A DNA stretch of 64,000 nt from Clostridiales bacterium (GCA_018333995.1 JAGXSG010000007.1:1-64000), one strand, 5' to 3'. Positions 43,612 to 56,008 are shown, counted from the stretch's first letter. The notes: generated from the sequence alone by a model not told the origin. Numbers and translations are program-made.

Positions 43612-45680
43612 GCGCACGCGACCTCATCTTCGAGATCGGGGCCGAGGAGATCCCCTCTGCGCCCCTAAACGCCGCCATCGCCCGGCTCGGTGGAGACGCA
43701 AAGGCGTTGTGCGCTGAGGAACGCCTCTCGTACAAGGAAATCGATGTGTTTGGCTCGCCTCGCAGGCTCGTTGTGCGCATCACCGGGCTTGATGAGTCGC
43801 AAGCCGACCGCACGTCACGAGTGAAAGGACCTGCGGTCAAGATCGCCTTTGACGCACAGGGAAATCCAACAAAGGCCGCAGAAGGGTTCGCGCGAGGCCA
43901 GGGAGTGGACGTCTCGGCGCTTGAGCGCGTCACCGATGACGCGGGCGAGTACGTGTATGCGGTCATCGAGCAGAAAGGTCGTCCCACGGCAGACGTGTTG
44001 CCCGGGCTTCTGAGCCGCCTTGCCACCGGAATCGAGTGGCCAAAATCGATGCGGTGGGGCTCAGGCGAGGCTCGCTTTGCGCGCCCGGTCCGCTGGCTAC
44101 TCGCGCTGTACGGCGCCGACGTCGTGCCAGTCGAGTTCGCCGGCGTGTGTGCCGGGCGTGTGACCTACGGGCACCGCTTCCTCTCGACCGGAGCCATTGA
44201 GGTTCCCGCCGTCGCGAAGTACGAGAGTTGCCTGCGTCGCGCATACGTTGAGTTCGACCAGACGAGACGTTCGACTACTATCAGTGCGTCGATCGACTCG
44301 GCGACTGCCGCTATAGGGTTAACTCCGGTCGTCGCCGAGAAGGTCTTTTCCGAGGTCGTGAACCTTGTCGAGTGTCCCACTGTGGCAATTGGACGCTTTG
44401 ACGAGGCGTTCCTCGAGGTGCCCCGCGAGGTGCTCGAAACGGCGATGCAGTCGCATCAACGCTACTTCCCCACGCAGCATAAAGACGGCACGCTTTCTAA
44501 CGCGTTTATCGTAGTGCACAACGGCGCACCTAAGCGTACCGCCGCGATCGTCGCTGGCCATGAGCGGGTGATCAGGGCGCGCCTCGCTGATGCCGCTTTC
44601 TTCTACCGCGAAGACCTTGCCCGTCCGCTCGAAGATCTTGTCTCGGCGCTGGACCAAATCGTGTTCCAGGAAAAGCTCGGCACCCTCGGCGCCAAGGTAA
44701 AGCGGCTCGTGGCATTGACAGACCGTCTTTCCGCGCTCAGTAACGCAGACGCGAAGACTGCCGCGGCGGCGGTTCGGGCCGCACGCCTTGCCAAGGCAGA
44801 CCTCGTGAGTCACGTGGTCATCGAGTTTCCGTCGCTCCAGGGCATTATGGGCCGGCACTACGCGGCCGCCGCGGGGGAGAGCGCCGCTGTCGCCGCGGCG
44901 ATCCCCGAGCACTACCTGCCACGGTTCGCGGGGGATCGCCTGCCTGTCAGTACGGCGGGCCGTCTCGTTTCTGTGGCCGACAAGCTCGACACGATATGCG
45001 GGATCTTCGCGATCGGCATGGCTCCTACCGGCTCAGCGGATCCGTACGCCTTAAGACGCGGCGCGCTGGGAATCCTGAACATCGTCATGAGCGGGCCCGA
45101 GCTCATCCTCGACGTCATGGTCGGTGCGGCGCTCGACGGCTATGCCGATACCCTCGACGTGGACACGGCTGCGGTGAGCGCCCAGATTATGGAGTTCTTC
45201 GTGGCTCGGCTTGAAGGCGTATTGCGCGATCGTGGTCATGCCTACGACACCGTTGCCGCCGTGCTCGCAACGGCCTCCAACGATCCTGCCGACGCCCTGG
45301 CGCGCGCCGGGGCGCTCACGGCGATGCGCGCCGCGAGCGATGCGATGGAGGACCTCTCGGTAGCGTTCACTCGCGCTCGCAACCTCTCCAGGCCCGAGCT
45401 CGGGATCGCTGCGGTACCCGCGTTGATGGGTGCCGAGGAGTCCGCTCTCGCCGCCGCACTCGGCGACGCTGAGGAGAATGCGTTCGAGTTTCTCTCCAAT
45501 GGCGAGTACCCCCAGGCGCTCGCTGTGCTCGCGTCGCTTCGACGGCCAATCGACGCGTTCTTCGACACGGTGCTCGTCATGGACCCGGACGAGGCCTTGC
45601 GCGACAACCGGTTGAAACAGTTGAACCGCTTCGTCGCTTTGTTCGAACGTTTCGCCGATTTTGGGAAGCTTGCGGGGTAG
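43608..45680 (+). CDS. glyS: glycyl-tRNA synthetase beta subunit
   Basis: 690 residues from GTG at 43608, behind AAGGGGGG. Begins [20 protein letters not shown]. An HD-like region ([17 protein letters not shown]) and the C-terminal tRNA-binding domain ([32 protein letters not shown]) are present. The upstream in-frame extension is out-of-frame glyQ. Forms alpha2beta2 with GlyQ. Confidence 0.97.
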   Translation: MSARDLIFEIGAEEIPSAPLNAAIARLGGDAKALCAEERLSYKEIDVFGSPRRLVVRITGLDESQADRTSRVKGPAVKIAFDAQGNPTKAAEGFARGQGVDVSALERVTDDAGEYVYAVIEQKGRPTADVLPGLLSRLATGIEWPKSMRWGSGEARFARPVRWLLALYGADVVPVEFAGVCAGRVTYGHRFLSTGAIEVPAVAKYESCLRRAYVEFDQTRRSTTISASIDSATAAIGLTPVVAEKVFSEVVNLVECPTVAIGRFDEAFLEVPREVLETAMQSHQRYFPTQHKDGTLSNAFIVVHNGAPKRTAAIVAGHERVIRARLADAAFFYREDLARPLEDLVSALDQIVFQEKLGTLGAKVKRLVALTDRLSALSNADAKTAAAAVRAARLAKADLVSHVVIEFPSLQGIMGRHYAAAAGESAAVAAAIPEHYLPRFAGDRLPVSTAGRLVSVADKLDTICGIFAIGMAPTGSADPYALRRGALGILNIVMSGPELILDVMVGAALDGYADTLDVDTAAVSAQIMEFFVARLEGVLRDRGHAYDTVAAVLATASNDPADALARAGALTAMRAASDAMEDLSVAFTRARNLSRPELGIAAVPALMGAEESALAAALGDAEENAFEFLSNGEYPQALAVLASLRRPIDAFFDTVLVMDPDEALRDNRLKQLNRFVALFERFADFGKLAG

Positions 45681-45683
45681 CGC

Positions 45684-46526
45684 GTGGACTTGCTGGGTGG
45701 ACCGGGCGCACCGTCCGGGCCGATAACCATTCATGTGATCTCGGACTCTCTCGGTGAGACGGGAGAGATGGTGGCGCGCGCCGCGAAAGCGCAGTTCGCC
45801 CGTGGTTCATTTCGCATAGAGAGGTTGCCCAAAGTCACAACTCCGGAAGAGCTGCGGGAGACGGTCGAGACGCACTGCGGCCGCGACTGCATCTTCTTTT
45901 ACACGCTTGTGGACGCAGCGCTCTGTTCTGAGATGGAGCTCTTGTGTGAGGGTGGCGTGCGCGGGGTCGATCTGATCGGTCCAGCGGTGCGTTTGCTACG
46001 CGAGGTCGCCGGGCTCGCCCCAACCGGTGAGGCCGGAGCTGTTCGCCGCACCGACCAGGGGTACTTCGATCGCATCGAGGCGATGGAGTTCGCGGTCAAG
46101 CACGATGACGGCCGCAATCCCGAGGGGCTGACCGAAGCGGACATCGTTCTTATCGGCGTGTCACGCACGAGTAAGACGCCGCTTTCCATGTACCTTGCGT
46201 TCAAAGGGTGGCGGGTCGCCAACGTGCCTCTCGCTTCCGGGCTCGTACCGCCTCCCGAGCTTCACGACGTTGACCCCAGGCGGGTGTTTGGCCTCGTGAC
46301 GAGCGTCGATGTCTTGGTGGACATTCGTTCCGAGCGGATGCGCGAGATCGGCGCTTTCGTGTCCGGGTACGCTAACCGGGAAGCTGTTGAGCGGGAGTTG
46401 GAGGAAGCACGTGCATTCATGCGGACCCTCGGCTGCATCGTGATTCACACCGAGAACCGCGCGATCGAGGAGGCGGCTCAAGAGATCATCCGCTACGTGC
46501 AGGGTGGATTCGCCACCCTGGATTGA
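45684..46526 (+). CDS. PPDK regulatory protein (bifunctional kinase/pyrophosphorylase)
   Basis: 280 residues, DUF299 family. ITIHVISDSLGETGEMV at the start and IGVSRTSKTPLSMYLAFKGWRVANVPL near residue 150-180 are family marks. Such proteins inactivate PPDK by ADP-dependent Thr phosphorylation and reverse this with phosphate. The ppdK gene is the next gene, supporting the role. A relation to PEP synthase regulators is less likely here. GTG at 45684, 3 bp after glyS. Confidence 0.92.
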   Translation: MDLLGGPGAPSGPITIHVISDSLGETGEMVARAAKAQFARGSFRIERLPKVTTPEELRETVETHCGRDCIFFYTLVDAALCSEMELLCEGGVRGVDLIGPAVRLLREVAGLAPTGEAGAVRRTDQGYFDRIEAMEFAVKHDDGRNPEGLTEADIVLIGVSRTSKTPLSMYLAFKGWRVANVPLASGLVPPPELHDVDPRRVFGLVTSVDVLVDIRSERMREIGAFVSGYANREAVERELEEARAFMRTLGCIVIHTENRAIEEAAQEIIRYVQGGFATLD

Positions 46527-46642
46527 TCCTTCTGTCGCGAGTGCCCACAGTCACAGGAGACCATACGCACCACACATGCGGCGCATAGCGCTGCGGTATC
46601 ATGCAAGGCGCCGGGAACCCAGACGTAAGGGAGATAGCCATC

Positions 46643-49348
46643 GTGTCTGAAGTCAAGCGTGTGTACGCGTTCCGTGAGGGCGACTCATCGATGAAGTTCG
46701 TCCTTGGTGGCAAGGGCGCCAACCTCGCCGAAATGACCAAGTTAGGGCTGCCGGTGCCGCCCGGCTTCACGATCACGTGCCAGGCGTGCGTTGAGTACTA
46801 TGCCTCAGACCCGCCAGCGTTTCCCGCAGGACTTTCAGACGAGATCGCCGGTCACGTCGCCGACCTCGAGGCCCAGATGGGCAAGAAACTCGGCGACCCT
46901 GCCGATCCCCTGCTCGTTTCGGTTCGCTCCGGATCACCGTTCTCGATGCCGGGAATGATGGACACGGTGCTCAACCTTGGCTTGAACGACACGTCTATCC
47001 AGGGCGTTATAGCGCAGACGGGAAACGAGCGCTTCGCGTGGGATAGCTACCGCCGCTTCATCCAGATGTTTTCAAAGGTCGTGCTTGGCGTTGAGGGTGA
47101 CCTGTTCGAAAACGCGATGAACAAAATGAAGTTCGATCGCGGAGTGAAAAATGACACCGATCTTACCGCTGACGACCTGCGAGAGCTTGCAGATCAGTTC
47201 AAGGGAATCGTGGCGTCGCACGTCTCGGCGGATGTGTTTCCCGAGCTTGCCGTCGCGGGAAGTGTCGAGTTCCCACAAGATGTCGACGTTCAACTCCGCC
47301 TCGCGATTGAGGCGGTATTCAAGTCGTGGAACAACCGCCGAGCGATCGATTACCGCCGCATGGAAAAGATCCCCGACGACCTTGGCACCGCGGTCAACGT
47401 GCAGACGATGGTCTTTGGCAACAAGGGTGACAGTTCGGCCACGGGGGTAGCGTTCACGCGAAACCCGGCCGATGGCGCACACGAGTATTACGGAGACTTC
47501 CTCGTCAACGCCCAGGGAGAAGACGTTGTGGCTGGTATCCGCAACACTTCACCCATCGCCGAGCTGCACGACGTGATGCCCGAGGTCGCCGCCGAGCTCG
47601 AGCGCGTGTTCGTGACGCTTGAGAATCACTACCGTGACATGTGCGACATCGAGTTCACCATCGAGCAGGGCACGCTGTGGATGCTTCAGACACGGGTTGG
47701 CAAGCGCACCGCGCGCGCGGCGCTCAAGATCGCCGTCGACATGGTGGCCGAAGGGTTGATCACTCGCGAGGAAGCGATCGTGCGGATCAATCCCGAGCAA
47801 CTCGACCAGCTTCTCCACCCGCAGTTCGACCTTGACGCTCAGTACGACGTGCTCACAAAAGGCCTTAACGCCTCACCAGGCGCGGCGGTGGGCGAGGTCG
47901 TCTTCACCGCTGACGCCGCCGAGAAGGCCGCTTCCGAGGGCCGTGACGTGATTCTTGTTCGCTGGGAAACCAACCCCGATGACCTGCATGGCATGGTCGC
48001 CGCGAAGGGGATACTTACCTCGCATGGCGGCAAGACGTCGCACGCTGCGGTGGTCGCTCGCGGCATGGGCAAGCCGTGCGTGTGCGGCGCCGAGGCGCTC
48101 CGCATCGACGCTGCCGCACGGAAGGTCACCGTTGCGGGCACCGACGTCACGCTCACGGAGGGCGACGTCATCTCGATCGACGGGACGACCGGCATCGTGG
48201 TGCTCGGCGCCGTTGAGCTCGTCTCGCCGGAGATGTCAGACGACTTCGACACAATTCTCGGGTGGGCCGATGAGTATCGCCGCCTTGGCGTTCGAGCCAA
48301 CGCCGATACACCCGAAGACGCCGCGCTCGGCCGGAAGTTCGGTGCCGCCGGAATAGGGCTGTGCCGTACCGAGCACATGTTCCTCGGGGATCGCAAATCG
48401 ATCGTGCAGGACATGATTTTGGCCGCTGACCAAAGAAGCCGAGATGCAGCGCTCGCGAAGCTCCTCGATGTTCAGGTTGAAGATTTCCTCGGCATCTTTG
48501 AGGCGATGGACGGGCTTCCGGTGACGGTGCGCCTGCTCGACCCGCCGCTCCACGAGTTTCTCGATGACCCCCGCGAACTAGCTGTCGAGATAACGCGCGC
48601 CGAGTGCCTTGGTGCAAACGCCGGGGAGCTCGCGGACAAGCGCGCGCTGCTCGAGCGCATCGACCACCTGTCCGAGGCCAATCCGATGCTCGGGCTTCGC
48701 GGGTGCCGGTTGGGGATCATGTACCCGGAGATCTACGAGATGCAAGTACGTGCGATCGTTCGCGCTGCATGCGAGCTCAAGCGCGCGGGTAAAGATCCGC
48801 AACCGGAGATCATGATCCCGCTCGTGTCGCTCTCCGCGGAACTTGAGGTGCTCCGATCGGAAAGTGAGCGTGTCCTCGCCGAGGTCCAGGCCGAGTGCGG
48901 AGTACAGATCGACATCTCGATAGGAACGATGATCGAACTTCCACGTGCGGCGGTGCTCGCGGATCGTATCGCGCGATCCGCTGACTTCTTCTCATTTGGC
49001 ACCAACGACCTCACCCAGACGACGTTTGGCTTTTCACGCGACGACATCGAGTCGAAGTTCCTTCCCCGCTACCTTGAGCGCAAGATACTTCCACTCAATC
49101 CTTTCGAGACCGTCGATGACGGTGTGGCCGCGCTCGTGGAGATGGGTTGCGTGCGCGGGCGCGAGGGCAACCCTGCGCTCAAGCTCGGTGTGTGCGGCGA
49201 GCACGGTGGCGATCCCGCATCGGTGCGAGTGTTCCACGCGATCGGCCTCGACTATGTGTCGTGCTCGCCGTATCGTGTGCCGCTCGCGCGTCTGGCGGCC
49301 GCACAGGCGGTACTCGCTGAGCGCGCGGCCGCCTCGGAGAACCGGTAG
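46643..49348 (+). CDS. ppdK: pyruvate phosphate dikinase
   Basis: 901 residues from GTG at 46643, 8 nt after AAGGGAGA; ATG at 46601 would add 14 residues. Domains: ATP-binding (FVLGGKGANLAEM, RSGSPFSMPGMMDTVLNLG), phosphohistidine (GGKTSHAAVVARG, catalytic H467), and PEP-binding TIM barrel (SFGTNDLTQTTFGFSRDD, LGVCGEHGGDP with C851). Converts pyruvate, ATP and phosphate to PEP, AMP and PPi, or the reverse. With hppA downstream, PPi may serve as an energy currency. Confidence 0.98.
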   Translation: MSEVKRVYAFREGDSSMKFVLGGKGANLAEMTKLGLPVPPGFTITCQACVEYYASDPPAFPAGLSDEIAGHVADLEAQMGKKLGDPADPLLVSVRSGSPFSMPGMMDTVLNLGLNDTSIQGVIAQTGNERFAWDSYRRFIQMFSKVVLGVEGDLFENAMNKMKFDRGVKNDTDLTADDLRELADQFKGIVASHVSADVFPELAVAGSVEFPQDVDVQLRLAIEAVFKSWNNRRAIDYRRMEKIPDDLGTAVNVQTMVFGNKGDSSATGVAFTRNPADGAHEYYGDFLVNAQGEDVVAGIRNTSPIAELHDVMPEVAAELERVFVTLENHYRDMCDIEFTIEQGTLWMLQTRVGKRTARAALKIAVDMVAEGLITREEAIVRINPEQLDQLLHPQFDLDAQYDVLTKGLNASPGAAVGEVVFTADAAEKAASEGRDVILVRWETNPDDLHGMVAAKGILTSHGGKTSHAAVVARGMGKPCVCGAEALRIDAAARKVTVAGTDVTLTEGDVISIDGTTGIVVLGAVELVSPEMSDDFDTILGWADEYRRLGVRANADTPEDAALGRKFGAAGIGLCRTEHMFLGDRKSIVQDMILAADQRSRDAALAKLLDVQVEDFLGIFEAMDGLPVTVRLLDPPLHEFLDDPRELAVEITRAECLGANAGELADKRALLERIDHLSEANPMLGLRGCRLGIMYPEIYEMQVRAIVRAACELKRAGKDPQPEIMIPLVSLSAELEVLRSESERVLAEVQAECGVQIDISIGTMIELPRAAVLADRIARSADFFSFGTNDLTQTTFGFSRDDIESKFLPRYLERKILPLNPFETVDDGVAALVEMGCVRGREGNPALKLGVCGEHGGDPASVRVFHAIGLDYVSCSPYRVPLARLAAAQAVLAERAAASENR

Positions 49349-49366
49349 CAAGGTGATCTGGCGCCT

Positions 49367-50410
49367 GTGAGCAGTCCCATTCTCACCCGTGAATCCTACG
49401 AGGCCGAGGAACACCTCCGGCTTCAGCCGCGCGCGGCGTTCTCGGCACGCACGCGTGGGCGTGAGCGCGCGATCGACCTTGATCCGTTGCGCACGGAGTA
49501 CCAGCGGGACCGTGACAGGATCATTCACTGCAAAGCGTTTCGCCGCCTCTCGCACAAGACACAAGTCTTCCTTGCGCCAGCGGGGGACCACTACCGCACC
49601 CGGCTCACCCACACGCTTGAGGTCGCGCAGATCGCGCGGTCGATTGCGCGCGCGCTGCGATTGAACGAGGATCTCACCGAAGCGATCGCGCTCGCGCACG
49701 ACCTCGGCCACACGCCTTTTGGTCACATTGGTGAGGACGCGCTTAATGACGCGTTGGCCGAGATGTTTGGCGACCCCGCGGGTGCTCCGCCTCGCTTCCG
49801 GCACAACGTGCAGTCACTTCGCATCGTTGAGCGACTCGAGTATGGAGGCAAGGGTCTCAACCTTACGTGGGAGGTGCGCGACGGGATATCCCACCACACC
49901 GGATCGGGCCGAGCGTCTACCCTTGAGGGACAGATCGTCGCGACAGCGGATCGTATCGCCTACATAAACCACGACATTGACGACGCCATTCGCGCCGGCG
50001 TGATCCGCGAAGACGAGCTGCCCACGGGTCCTACAGACGTACTGGGCCACAACCATGCGGCGCGGGTCACGACAATGGTGAACGACATGGTGGCGACCTC
50101 GCTGGATGCCCCCGAGATCCGGATGAGCAAGCCAGTCTGGGACGCAATGATGGACCTGCGGTCGTGGCTGTTTGACGCGGTGTACCTCGGGGGCGAGGCG
50201 AAGGCAGAGGAGCCCAAAGCTTACCGAGTGGTTCAAGCGCTGTTCCGGCACTACCTTAAGAACCCGGACGATCTTCCCGACGAGTACCGCGTCGAGAGTA
50301 CCGAGGTCGATCTGGCGCAGACGGTCACGGATTACATCGCAGGCATGACCGACCGGTTCGCGATCCGCTCGTTTCAGCACCTGTTCGTGCCGAGGGCGTG
50401 GCGGGTGTAG
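49367..50410 (+). CDS. dgt: dGTPase-like deoxynucleotide triphosphohydrolase
   Basis: 347 residues from GTG at 49367. HD-superfamily metal ligands: HTLEVAQIARSIARAL, then AHDLGHTPFGHIGEDALN (H and D near 111-117). CKAFRRLSHKTQVF at the start is typical. Hydrolyses dNTPs to deoxynucleoside and tripolyphosphate. Its position just upstream of dnaG-rpoD is common. Confidence 0.92.
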   Translation: MSSPILTRESYEAEEHLRLQPRAAFSARTRGRERAIDLDPLRTEYQRDRDRIIHCKAFRRLSHKTQVFLAPAGDHYRTRLTHTLEVAQIARSIARALRLNEDLTEAIALAHDLGHTPFGHIGEDALNDALAEMFGDPAGAPPRFRHNVQSLRIVERLEYGGKGLNLTWEVRDGISHHTGSGRASTLEGQIVATADRIAYINHDIDDAIRAGVIREDELPTGPTDVLGHNHAARVTTMVNDMVATSLDAPEIRMSKPVWDAMMDLRSWLFDAVYLGGEAKAEEPKAYRVVQALFRHYLKNPDDLPDEYRVESTEVDLAQTVTDYIAGMTDRFAIRSFQHLFVPRAWRV

Positions 50411-50546
50411 GGGCGGGTGTACGGCGGCGTAGGGCGGTTTATTGCCCGCCACCTTCGCTTCGCTTACTATTCACCGGAACGCCCGCACGGAAGGTGGGCA
50501 CTGTTCGTACACTCTGCTGAAGCATGTGGAAGGAGAGGCACGCCTA

Positions 50547-52655
50547 ATGGCTGACTGGATAGCGTGGGCCGCACCGGCCTCCGCGGTTCTTGGAATCGCG
50601 GTCGCAGTCTATCTCGCTTCGTGGGTCCTCAAGCAGGATCCTGGCACCGAGAAGATGCAAGAGATCTCTGAGGCGACGCAACAGGGCGCGTTGGCGTTCC
50701 TTCTCCGCGAGTATCGCGTGCTCGTCATCTTCGCCGCCGTTGTAGCGATCATTATCTGGATCGTCCCGGCGATGCCGCCGCTCACAGCAGTCGCGTTCCT
50801 TACGGGCGCCATTCTGTCGGCCGCAGCGGGCTACTTTGGTATGTACGTAGCGACTCGCGCCAACACACGTACCGCACAAGCTGCGACTATAGGCGTTCAC
50901 AAGGCGCTCACTGTCGCATTCCGTTCCGGTCTTACGATGGGCCTCACGGTCGCTTCGTTTGGTCTCGGCGGTATCTCGCTTTGGATTATCTTCCTGATCC
51001 TTTCAGGCGATACTCCGCAGCCGGAGGTAGTCAACGGTTTTGCCATGGGTGCGAGCTCGATCGCGCTCTTTGCCCGTGTGGGTGGCGGTATCTACACGAA
51101 AGCCGCGGATGTGGGCGCAGACCTTGTGGGTAAGGTCGAGGCGGGCATCCCCGAGGACGACCCACGCAACCCCGCTGTCATCGCGGACAACGTTGGCGAC
51201 AACGTAGGCGACGTCGCCGGCATGGGAGCGGACCTCTTCGAGTCGTTTGTCGGCTCGATCATCGCACCCGTCGTTCTCGCTATCTCCCTGTGGGGAATAA
51301 CCGTCGGTTTTGACTCCATCGACTTCGTCTATGGCGCTACGGCACCTCTGCTCATCGCCGCGCTCGGCATCGTAACGTCGATCATCGGCCTGTTCGCTGT
51401 CCGTGCGAAGGAGGGTGCGAACCTGCACTCAGCCCTGAACATGGGCACGTACGTTGCCGCGGCGCTGCAGCTAGGCGCGATGGGTTACCTGTTTTGGCAC
51501 TGGTCGACTCGCGAGGGCTCAGATCCCGCGCGGATGTGGTTTTTCGCAGCCGTCGTCGCCGGTCTTTCCGCCGGAATCGCGATCGGCAAGATCACCGAGT
51601 ACTTCTGCTCCGATCACTTCCGTCCCACCCGCAAGATTGCCGAGGCCTCTGTGACGGGTACCGCGACCAACATCATCGCCGGTATCGGTACGGGCATGAT
51701 GTCGACCGCCGCTCCGATCTTCGTAGTGTCGGCCGGAATCATCATCTCGTTTGCGGCCGGTGAGGCGGCGTATGACGGTGGCGGCATCTACGGCATCGGT
51801 CTTGCCGCGCTGGGCATGCTTTCCATCATTGCGATCACCGTGGGCGTAGACGCGTACGGTCCTGTGGCCGACAACGCCGGAGGCATCGCCGAGATGGCCG
51901 GGATGGGTGCTCCCATCCGCAAGATCACCGACAGTCTCGACAGCGTAGGCAATACCACCGCTGCCATCGCCAAGGGCTTTGCGATTGGCTCGGCGGGCCT
52001 TACCGCACTCGCACTCTTTGTCGCCTTCCGCACCCAAGTCAACGCCGGCCTTATCGGCGAGGGTGCCGCGCCGCTGAACATGGGCCTGGACAACCCCTAC
52101 GTCATCGTGGGCTTGTTCATCGGCGGGATGCTTCCGTTCTTGTTTGGAGCGCTGACTATGAACGCGGTGGGTCGCGCGGCGTTCTCGATGATCGAAGAGG
52201 TCCGCAGGCAGTTCCGAGAGATCCCCGGCATCATGGAGGGTACCGGCAAGCCGGATTACGCCGCCTGTGTCGACATCTCGACCAAGGCCTCACTCAAGGA
52301 GATGGTCGTTCCCGGCGTCATCGCCGTGGCCGCTCCGCTCGTCGTGGGCATGGTGTCGGTCGACATGCTCTCGGGTTTGCTCGCCGGAGCGCTCGTGACC
52401 GGTTTCCTGCTCGCCATCTTCATGGCAAACGCCGGTGGCGCGTGGGACAACGCTAAGAAGTACATCGAGGCCGGCAACCACGGCGGCAAAGGCTCTGAGG
52501 CTCACAAGGCAGCTGTTGTTGGTGACACGGTTGGTGACCCTTTCAAAGACACCTCGGGCCCTTCGATGAACATTTTGATCAAGCTCATGACCATCGTAAG
52601 CCTCGTGTTTGTCCCGCTCTTCGTGGCGATGGGCGGAGGGTTCCTCGGCAGGTAG
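50547..52655 (+). CDS. hppA: membrane-bound ion-pumping pyrophosphatase
   Basis: 702 residues from ATG at 50547, behind AAGGAGA. About 16 membrane helices. PPi-binding motif [32 protein letters not shown] is conserved. The pattern GNTTAA (with Ala) fits the K+-dependent class; H+ versus Na+ selectivity was not resolved. Couples PPi hydrolysis to ion pumping, complementing ppdK upstream. A strong hairpin follows. Confidence 0.96.
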   Translation: MADWIAWAAPASAVLGIAVAVYLASWVLKQDPGTEKMQEISEATQQGALAFLLREYRVLVIFAAVVAIIIWIVPAMPPLTAVAFLTGAILSAAAGYFGMYVATRANTRTAQAATIGVHKALTVAFRSGLTMGLTVASFGLGGISLWIIFLILSGDTPQPEVVNGFAMGASSIALFARVGGGIYTKAADVGADLVGKVEAGIPEDDPRNPAVIADNVGDNVGDVAGMGADLFESFVGSIIAPVVLAISLWGITVGFDSIDFVYGATAPLLIAALGIVTSIIGLFAVRAKEGANLHSALNMGTYVAAALQLGAMGYLFWHWSTREGSDPARMWFFAAVVAGLSAGIAIGKITEYFCSDHFRPTRKIAEASVTGTATNIIAGIGTGMMSTAAPIFVVSAGIIISFAAGEAAYDGGGIYGIGLAALGMLSIIAITVGVDAYGPVADNAGGIAEMAGMGAPIRKITDSLDSVGNTTAAIAKGFAIGSAGLTALALFVAFRTQVNAGLIGEGAAPLNMGLDNPYVIVGLFIGGMLPFLFGALTMNAVGRAAFSMIEEVRRQFREIPGIMEGTGKPDYAACVDISTKASLKEMVVPGVIAVAAPLVVGMVSVDMLSGLLAGALVTGFLLAIFMANAGGAWDNAKKYIEAGNHGGKGSEAHKAAVVGDTVGDPFKDTSGPSMNILIKLMTIVSLVFVPLFVAMGGGFLGR

Positions 52656-52719
52656 CGCACTCAGAGTTACGCGGCTGTCGAGCGAGTGCGCTCGTCGCAG
52701 CCTGGACATGACGCCGGGA

Positions 52720-52751
52720 GCTCCCGGGTGGCCGAGCGCTCACCCGGGAGC
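52720..52751 (+). terminator. hppA terminator hairpin
   Basis: GCTCCCGGGTG (52720-52730) pairs perfectly over 11 bp with CACCCGGGAGC (52741-52751), with a 10-nt loop, followed by CTCGTCGTATT. It lies 65 bp after hppA and 64 bp before dnaG. Confidence 0.7.
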
Positions 52752-52814
52752 CTCGTCGTATTAGCGCGGCCCCGCCTGGGGTACGTTGCAGTGTGACTGT
52801 CGAAAGGAGGGCGC

Positions 52815-54686
52815 GTGGGACGGATCCCTGAATCGGATGTCGCGCGGGTGCGTGACGCGACCGATGTCATCGCCCTCATCTCTGAAAGCGTGGTCCTCAA
52901 CAAGAAGGGACGCCTGTATTGGGGGTTGTGCCCGTTTCATTCCGAGAAGACGCCGTCGTTTAAGGTCGACCCGGCTACTCAGATGTGGCACTGCTTCGGG
53001 TGCGCCGCGGGCGGGGATGTGTTTGGCTTCCTTATGCGCCGAGAGAACCTCGAGTTCCCTGAAGCTGTACGACTGCTCGCCGAGCGCGCGCATATCGAGA
53101 TCGCCGAGGACGCCGCGGGCCCTCACCGGGGACAGCGCGAGCGCTTGATAGCCGCGTGCGAGGACGCCGCCGAGTACTACCACCACCTGCTCACGCACTC
53201 CTCCGCTCCCGAGGCGGCCGCGGCTCGCGAGTACCTGGCGGCTCGCGGGTTCGGTATCGAAGTCGCACGCCGGTTCACGCTCGGCTTCGCTCCCGGTTCA
53301 AACGCGCTCACAAAGAGGCTCGCCGCTGAGGGGTTCACGGTCGATGAGATCGTCGCGGCCAATCTCGCCTATGTCAGGGAGTCCCCGGACAAACGCCTTG
53401 TTGACCGCTTCTACGGTCGCATTATGTTTCCCATTCGCGACGTCCACGGCCGCGTCATCGCATTTGGGGGACGTGTGGTCGGCGGAGGTGAACCTAAGTA
53501 CCTGAACTCCTCGGACACTCCGGTATTTCGCAAGTCGGAAAACGTGTACGCCATCGACCGGGCCAAAAACGCGATCATCGCCGAAAAGACCGCGGTCGTG
53601 GTCGAAGGCTACACCGACGTGATCGCGCTTCATGAGGCGGGGATCACACACGTGGTCGCGACTCTTGGCACCGCCCTTACGCGCCAGCACGTCAACTTGC
53701 TCGCGCGATTCACCGAGAACATTGTCTACCTCTTCGACGGTGACGCAGCGGGACTGAGGGCCGCCGCACGCGCGGCCGAGTTCATCGACGCCGCCTTAGC
53801 GTCGCCCGGCAGAAGGGAGATCGATCTCAAAGTCGCGCTGCTCCCCGACGGACTCGACCCCGCGGAGCTTGTGGCGACGCGTGGCGCCGCTGCGATGCAC
53901 GAGGTGATCGCTGCCGCCGAGCCGCTCTTGCGGTTCGCGATCGATCAGCGGCTCTCGACGCACGATCTTTCCGCGGCCGAAGGCCGAGCGAGAGCCCTGC
54001 GGGACGCCGCCCAGGTCATCGCACCAGTCAAGGGTACGCTGCTTGCTCAAGACTACGCGAACCATCTAGCCGATCGCTTGCGGATCGACTACGTCACGGC
54101 GCTCGCCGCCATCGATAACGCGAAGCCCGCGTCGCGAGGATCAGACGCGGATACTCGGGACGCACCCCCTACGGGAGGCCGAGCTTCAGACTCCGAGCGC
54201 TCCCACGAGCACATCGATCCCTCCACACGCGCGGAGCGCGCGCTCGTGAGCGTTGCGGCGGCGGTTCCGGATCTGCGCATGGGGGCACGCCGCTTGCTAG
54301 ATACCGACCTGCTTGTTGATCCAGTGTCGCGCCTTCTCATCGAGACGGTGTGCGCGATGCCGTCAAGCGCGACGACCGATGAGTTGTATCGGGCGGTAGC
54401 CGAGCGGGACACGTACGCCGGCAGTGTGTTTTCCGGGCTTCTCATGGACGTGCCCGCGTCTGGAGATGTAGACTCGGTTGTTCGTGACCTGGTGACTAAG
54501 CTCAAGGAGTTCGCGCTCGAGCGACAAATCAGGGAGAGCACGGCACGGTATCGGGAGTCTGATACTTCAGGAGACGCAACCGATGCCGATGAACAGTTCA
54601 GACGTGTTGTCGCATTGCAGTCGGAGCGTGACTCGCTTCGTCGCGGTGTGCTCCCAAAGGAAGCGGAAGTGTGGGGTTTCGAGTGA
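52815..54686 (+). CDS. dnaG: DNA primase
   Basis: 623 residues. N-terminal zinc ribbon [11 protein letters not shown]...HCFGC (about 38-62), TOPRIM catalytic domain with [16 protein letters not shown] (Glu 264) and DGDAAG, and a C-terminal DnaB-binding helical domain. Synthesises RNA primers at the replication fork. GTG at 52815 follows AAAGGAGG. The stop overlaps rpoD (GTGA), the classic dnaG-rpoD macromolecular-synthesis pair. Confidence 0.97.
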   Translation: MGRIPESDVARVRDATDVIALISESVVLNKKGRLYWGLCPFHSEKTPSFKVDPATQMWHCFGCAAGGDVFGFLMRRENLEFPEAVRLLAERAHIEIAEDAAGPHRGQRERLIAACEDAAEYYHHLLTHSSAPEAAAAREYLAARGFGIEVARRFTLGFAPGSNALTKRLAAEGFTVDEIVAANLAYVRESPDKRLVDRFYGRIMFPIRDVHGRVIAFGGRVVGGGEPKYLNSSDTPVFRKSENVYAIDRAKNAIIAEKTAVVVEGYTDVIALHEAGITHVVATLGTALTRQHVNLLARFTENIVYLFDGDAAGLRAAARAAEFIDAALASPGRREIDLKVALLPDGLDPAELVATRGAAAMHEVIAAAEPLLRFAIDQRLSTHDLSAAEGRARALRDAAQVIAPVKGTLLAQDYANHLADRLRIDYVTALAAIDNAKPASRGSDADTRDAPPTGGRASDSERSHEHIDPSTRAERALVSVAAAVPDLRMGARRLLDTDLLVDPVSRLLIETVCAMPSSATTDELYRAVAERDTYAGSVFSGLLMDVPASGDVDSVVRDLVTKLKEFALERQIRESTARYRESDTSGDATDADEQFRRVVALQSERDSLRRGVLPKEAEVWGFE

Positions 54687-56008
54687 CAGAACCGATCAAG
54701 ACCGAACGCAAGAAGACCACCGCGGCCAAGTCTCTTGAGGCCGTCGAGTTTGCCGAGGTGAAGAAACTCGCAAAGACGGGTGCCGCAAAGGGTAAACTCA
54801 CCGATGAAGAGATCCAGGGTGCGATCGGGCACATCGATCTGTCTGAAGAGCAGATCGAGAGCGTGTACGGGTACTTCCGTGACGTCGGTATCGTTGTTGT
54901 CGAAGAGCCGGGCGTTGGTGACGTCGTAGGCACCGCCACAGAGCACGCCGACGACTCCGACTCCGACGACATCGGCGATGACATCCCCGGCACTGAGAAG
55001 GAGCACATAGACATCCCGCTTCCCAAACCCGCCAAGGCCACCAAGAAGAAGACCAAGCGCCGGACGGATAGCTCCGCGCTCGCTCCGCTGACGGGTGATC
55101 CCGTGCGGATGTACTTGAAAGAGATCGGCAAGGTTCCGCTACTCACCGCTGCGCAAGAGATCGATCTTGCGATGAAGATCGAAGCGGGCCTCGAAGCGAC
55201 TGACAAAATCGAGAAGGCCGAGGAACTCGGTGTTGCGCTTGAGCGCCCTGAGCGGCGCCGCCTTACCCGCATCGAGGCGGTGGGCCTCGACGCCAAGCAG
55301 CAACTCGTGGAGGCGAACCTGCGTCTCGTGGTCTCGATAGCGAAGCGCTACGTGGGACGCGGGATGCTCTTTCTCGACCTCATCCAGGAGGGAAACCTCG
55401 GACTCATCCGTGCAGTTGAGAAGTTTGACTACACAAAGGGTTTCAAGTTCTCGACATACGCCACGTGGTGGATCCGTCAGGCCATTACCCGGGCTATCGC
55501 CGATCAGGCGCGCACCATCCGCATCCCGGTGCACATGGTCGAGACGATCAACAAGCTCATCCGCGTGCAGCGTCAGCTGCTGCAAGAGCTTGGCAGAGAG
55601 CCAAGCCCCGATGAGATCGGCGAGAAGATGGAGATGACCGCCGAACGCGTGCGCGAGATCTTAAAGATCTCTCAGGAACCGGTGAGTCTTGAGACGCCGA
55701 TAGGCGAGGAGGAAGACTCCCAGCTCGGTGACTTCATCGAGGACAGTGACGCGGTCGTGCCTCCCGAGGCGGCGAGCTTCTCGATGCTTCAAGAACAACT
55801 CTCCCGTGTTCTCGACAGCTTGTCGGAGCGGGAACGCAAGGTTATCGAGCTAAGGTTCGGGCTCACCGACGGTCATCCACGCACGCTTGAGGAAGTGGGC
55901 CGGGAGTTTGGGGTCACGCGCGAGCGCATCCGCCAGATCGAGAGCAAGACGCTTTGTAAGCTGCGCCACCCGTCGCGCAGCAGCAGACTCAAGGATTACC
56001 TGGAGTAG
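54683..56008 (+). CDS. rpoD: primary sigma factor RpoD/SigA
   Basis: 441 residues from GTG at 54683; GTG at 54671 would add four residues inside dnaG. An acidic region 1.1 (about 1-130) is followed by region 1.2 ([11 protein letters not shown]), region 2 ([36 protein letters not shown]), region 3, and the region 4 HTH ([20 protein letters not shown]). Directs RNA polymerase to housekeeping promoters. It is translationally coupled to dnaG. Confidence 0.97.
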   Translation: MTEPIKTERKKTTAAKSLEAVEFAEVKKLAKTGAAKGKLTDEEIQGAIGHIDLSEEQIESVYGYFRDVGIVVVEEPGVGDVVGTATEHADDSDSDDIGDDIPGTEKEHIDIPLPKPAKATKKKTKRRTDSSALAPLTGDPVRMYLKEIGKVPLLTAAQEIDLAMKIEAGLEATDKIEKAEELGVALERPERRRLTRIEAVGLDAKQQLVEANLRLVVSIAKRYVGRGMLFLDLIQEGNLGLIRAVEKFDYTKGFKFSTYATWWIRQAITRAIADQARTIRIPVHMVETINKLIRVQRQLLQELGREPSPDEIGEKMEMTAERVREILKISQEPVSLETPIGEEEDSQLGDFIEDSDAVVPPEAASFSMLQEQLSRVLDSLSERERKVIELRFGLTDGHPRTLEEVGREFGVTRERIRQIESKTLCKLRHPSRSSRLKDYLE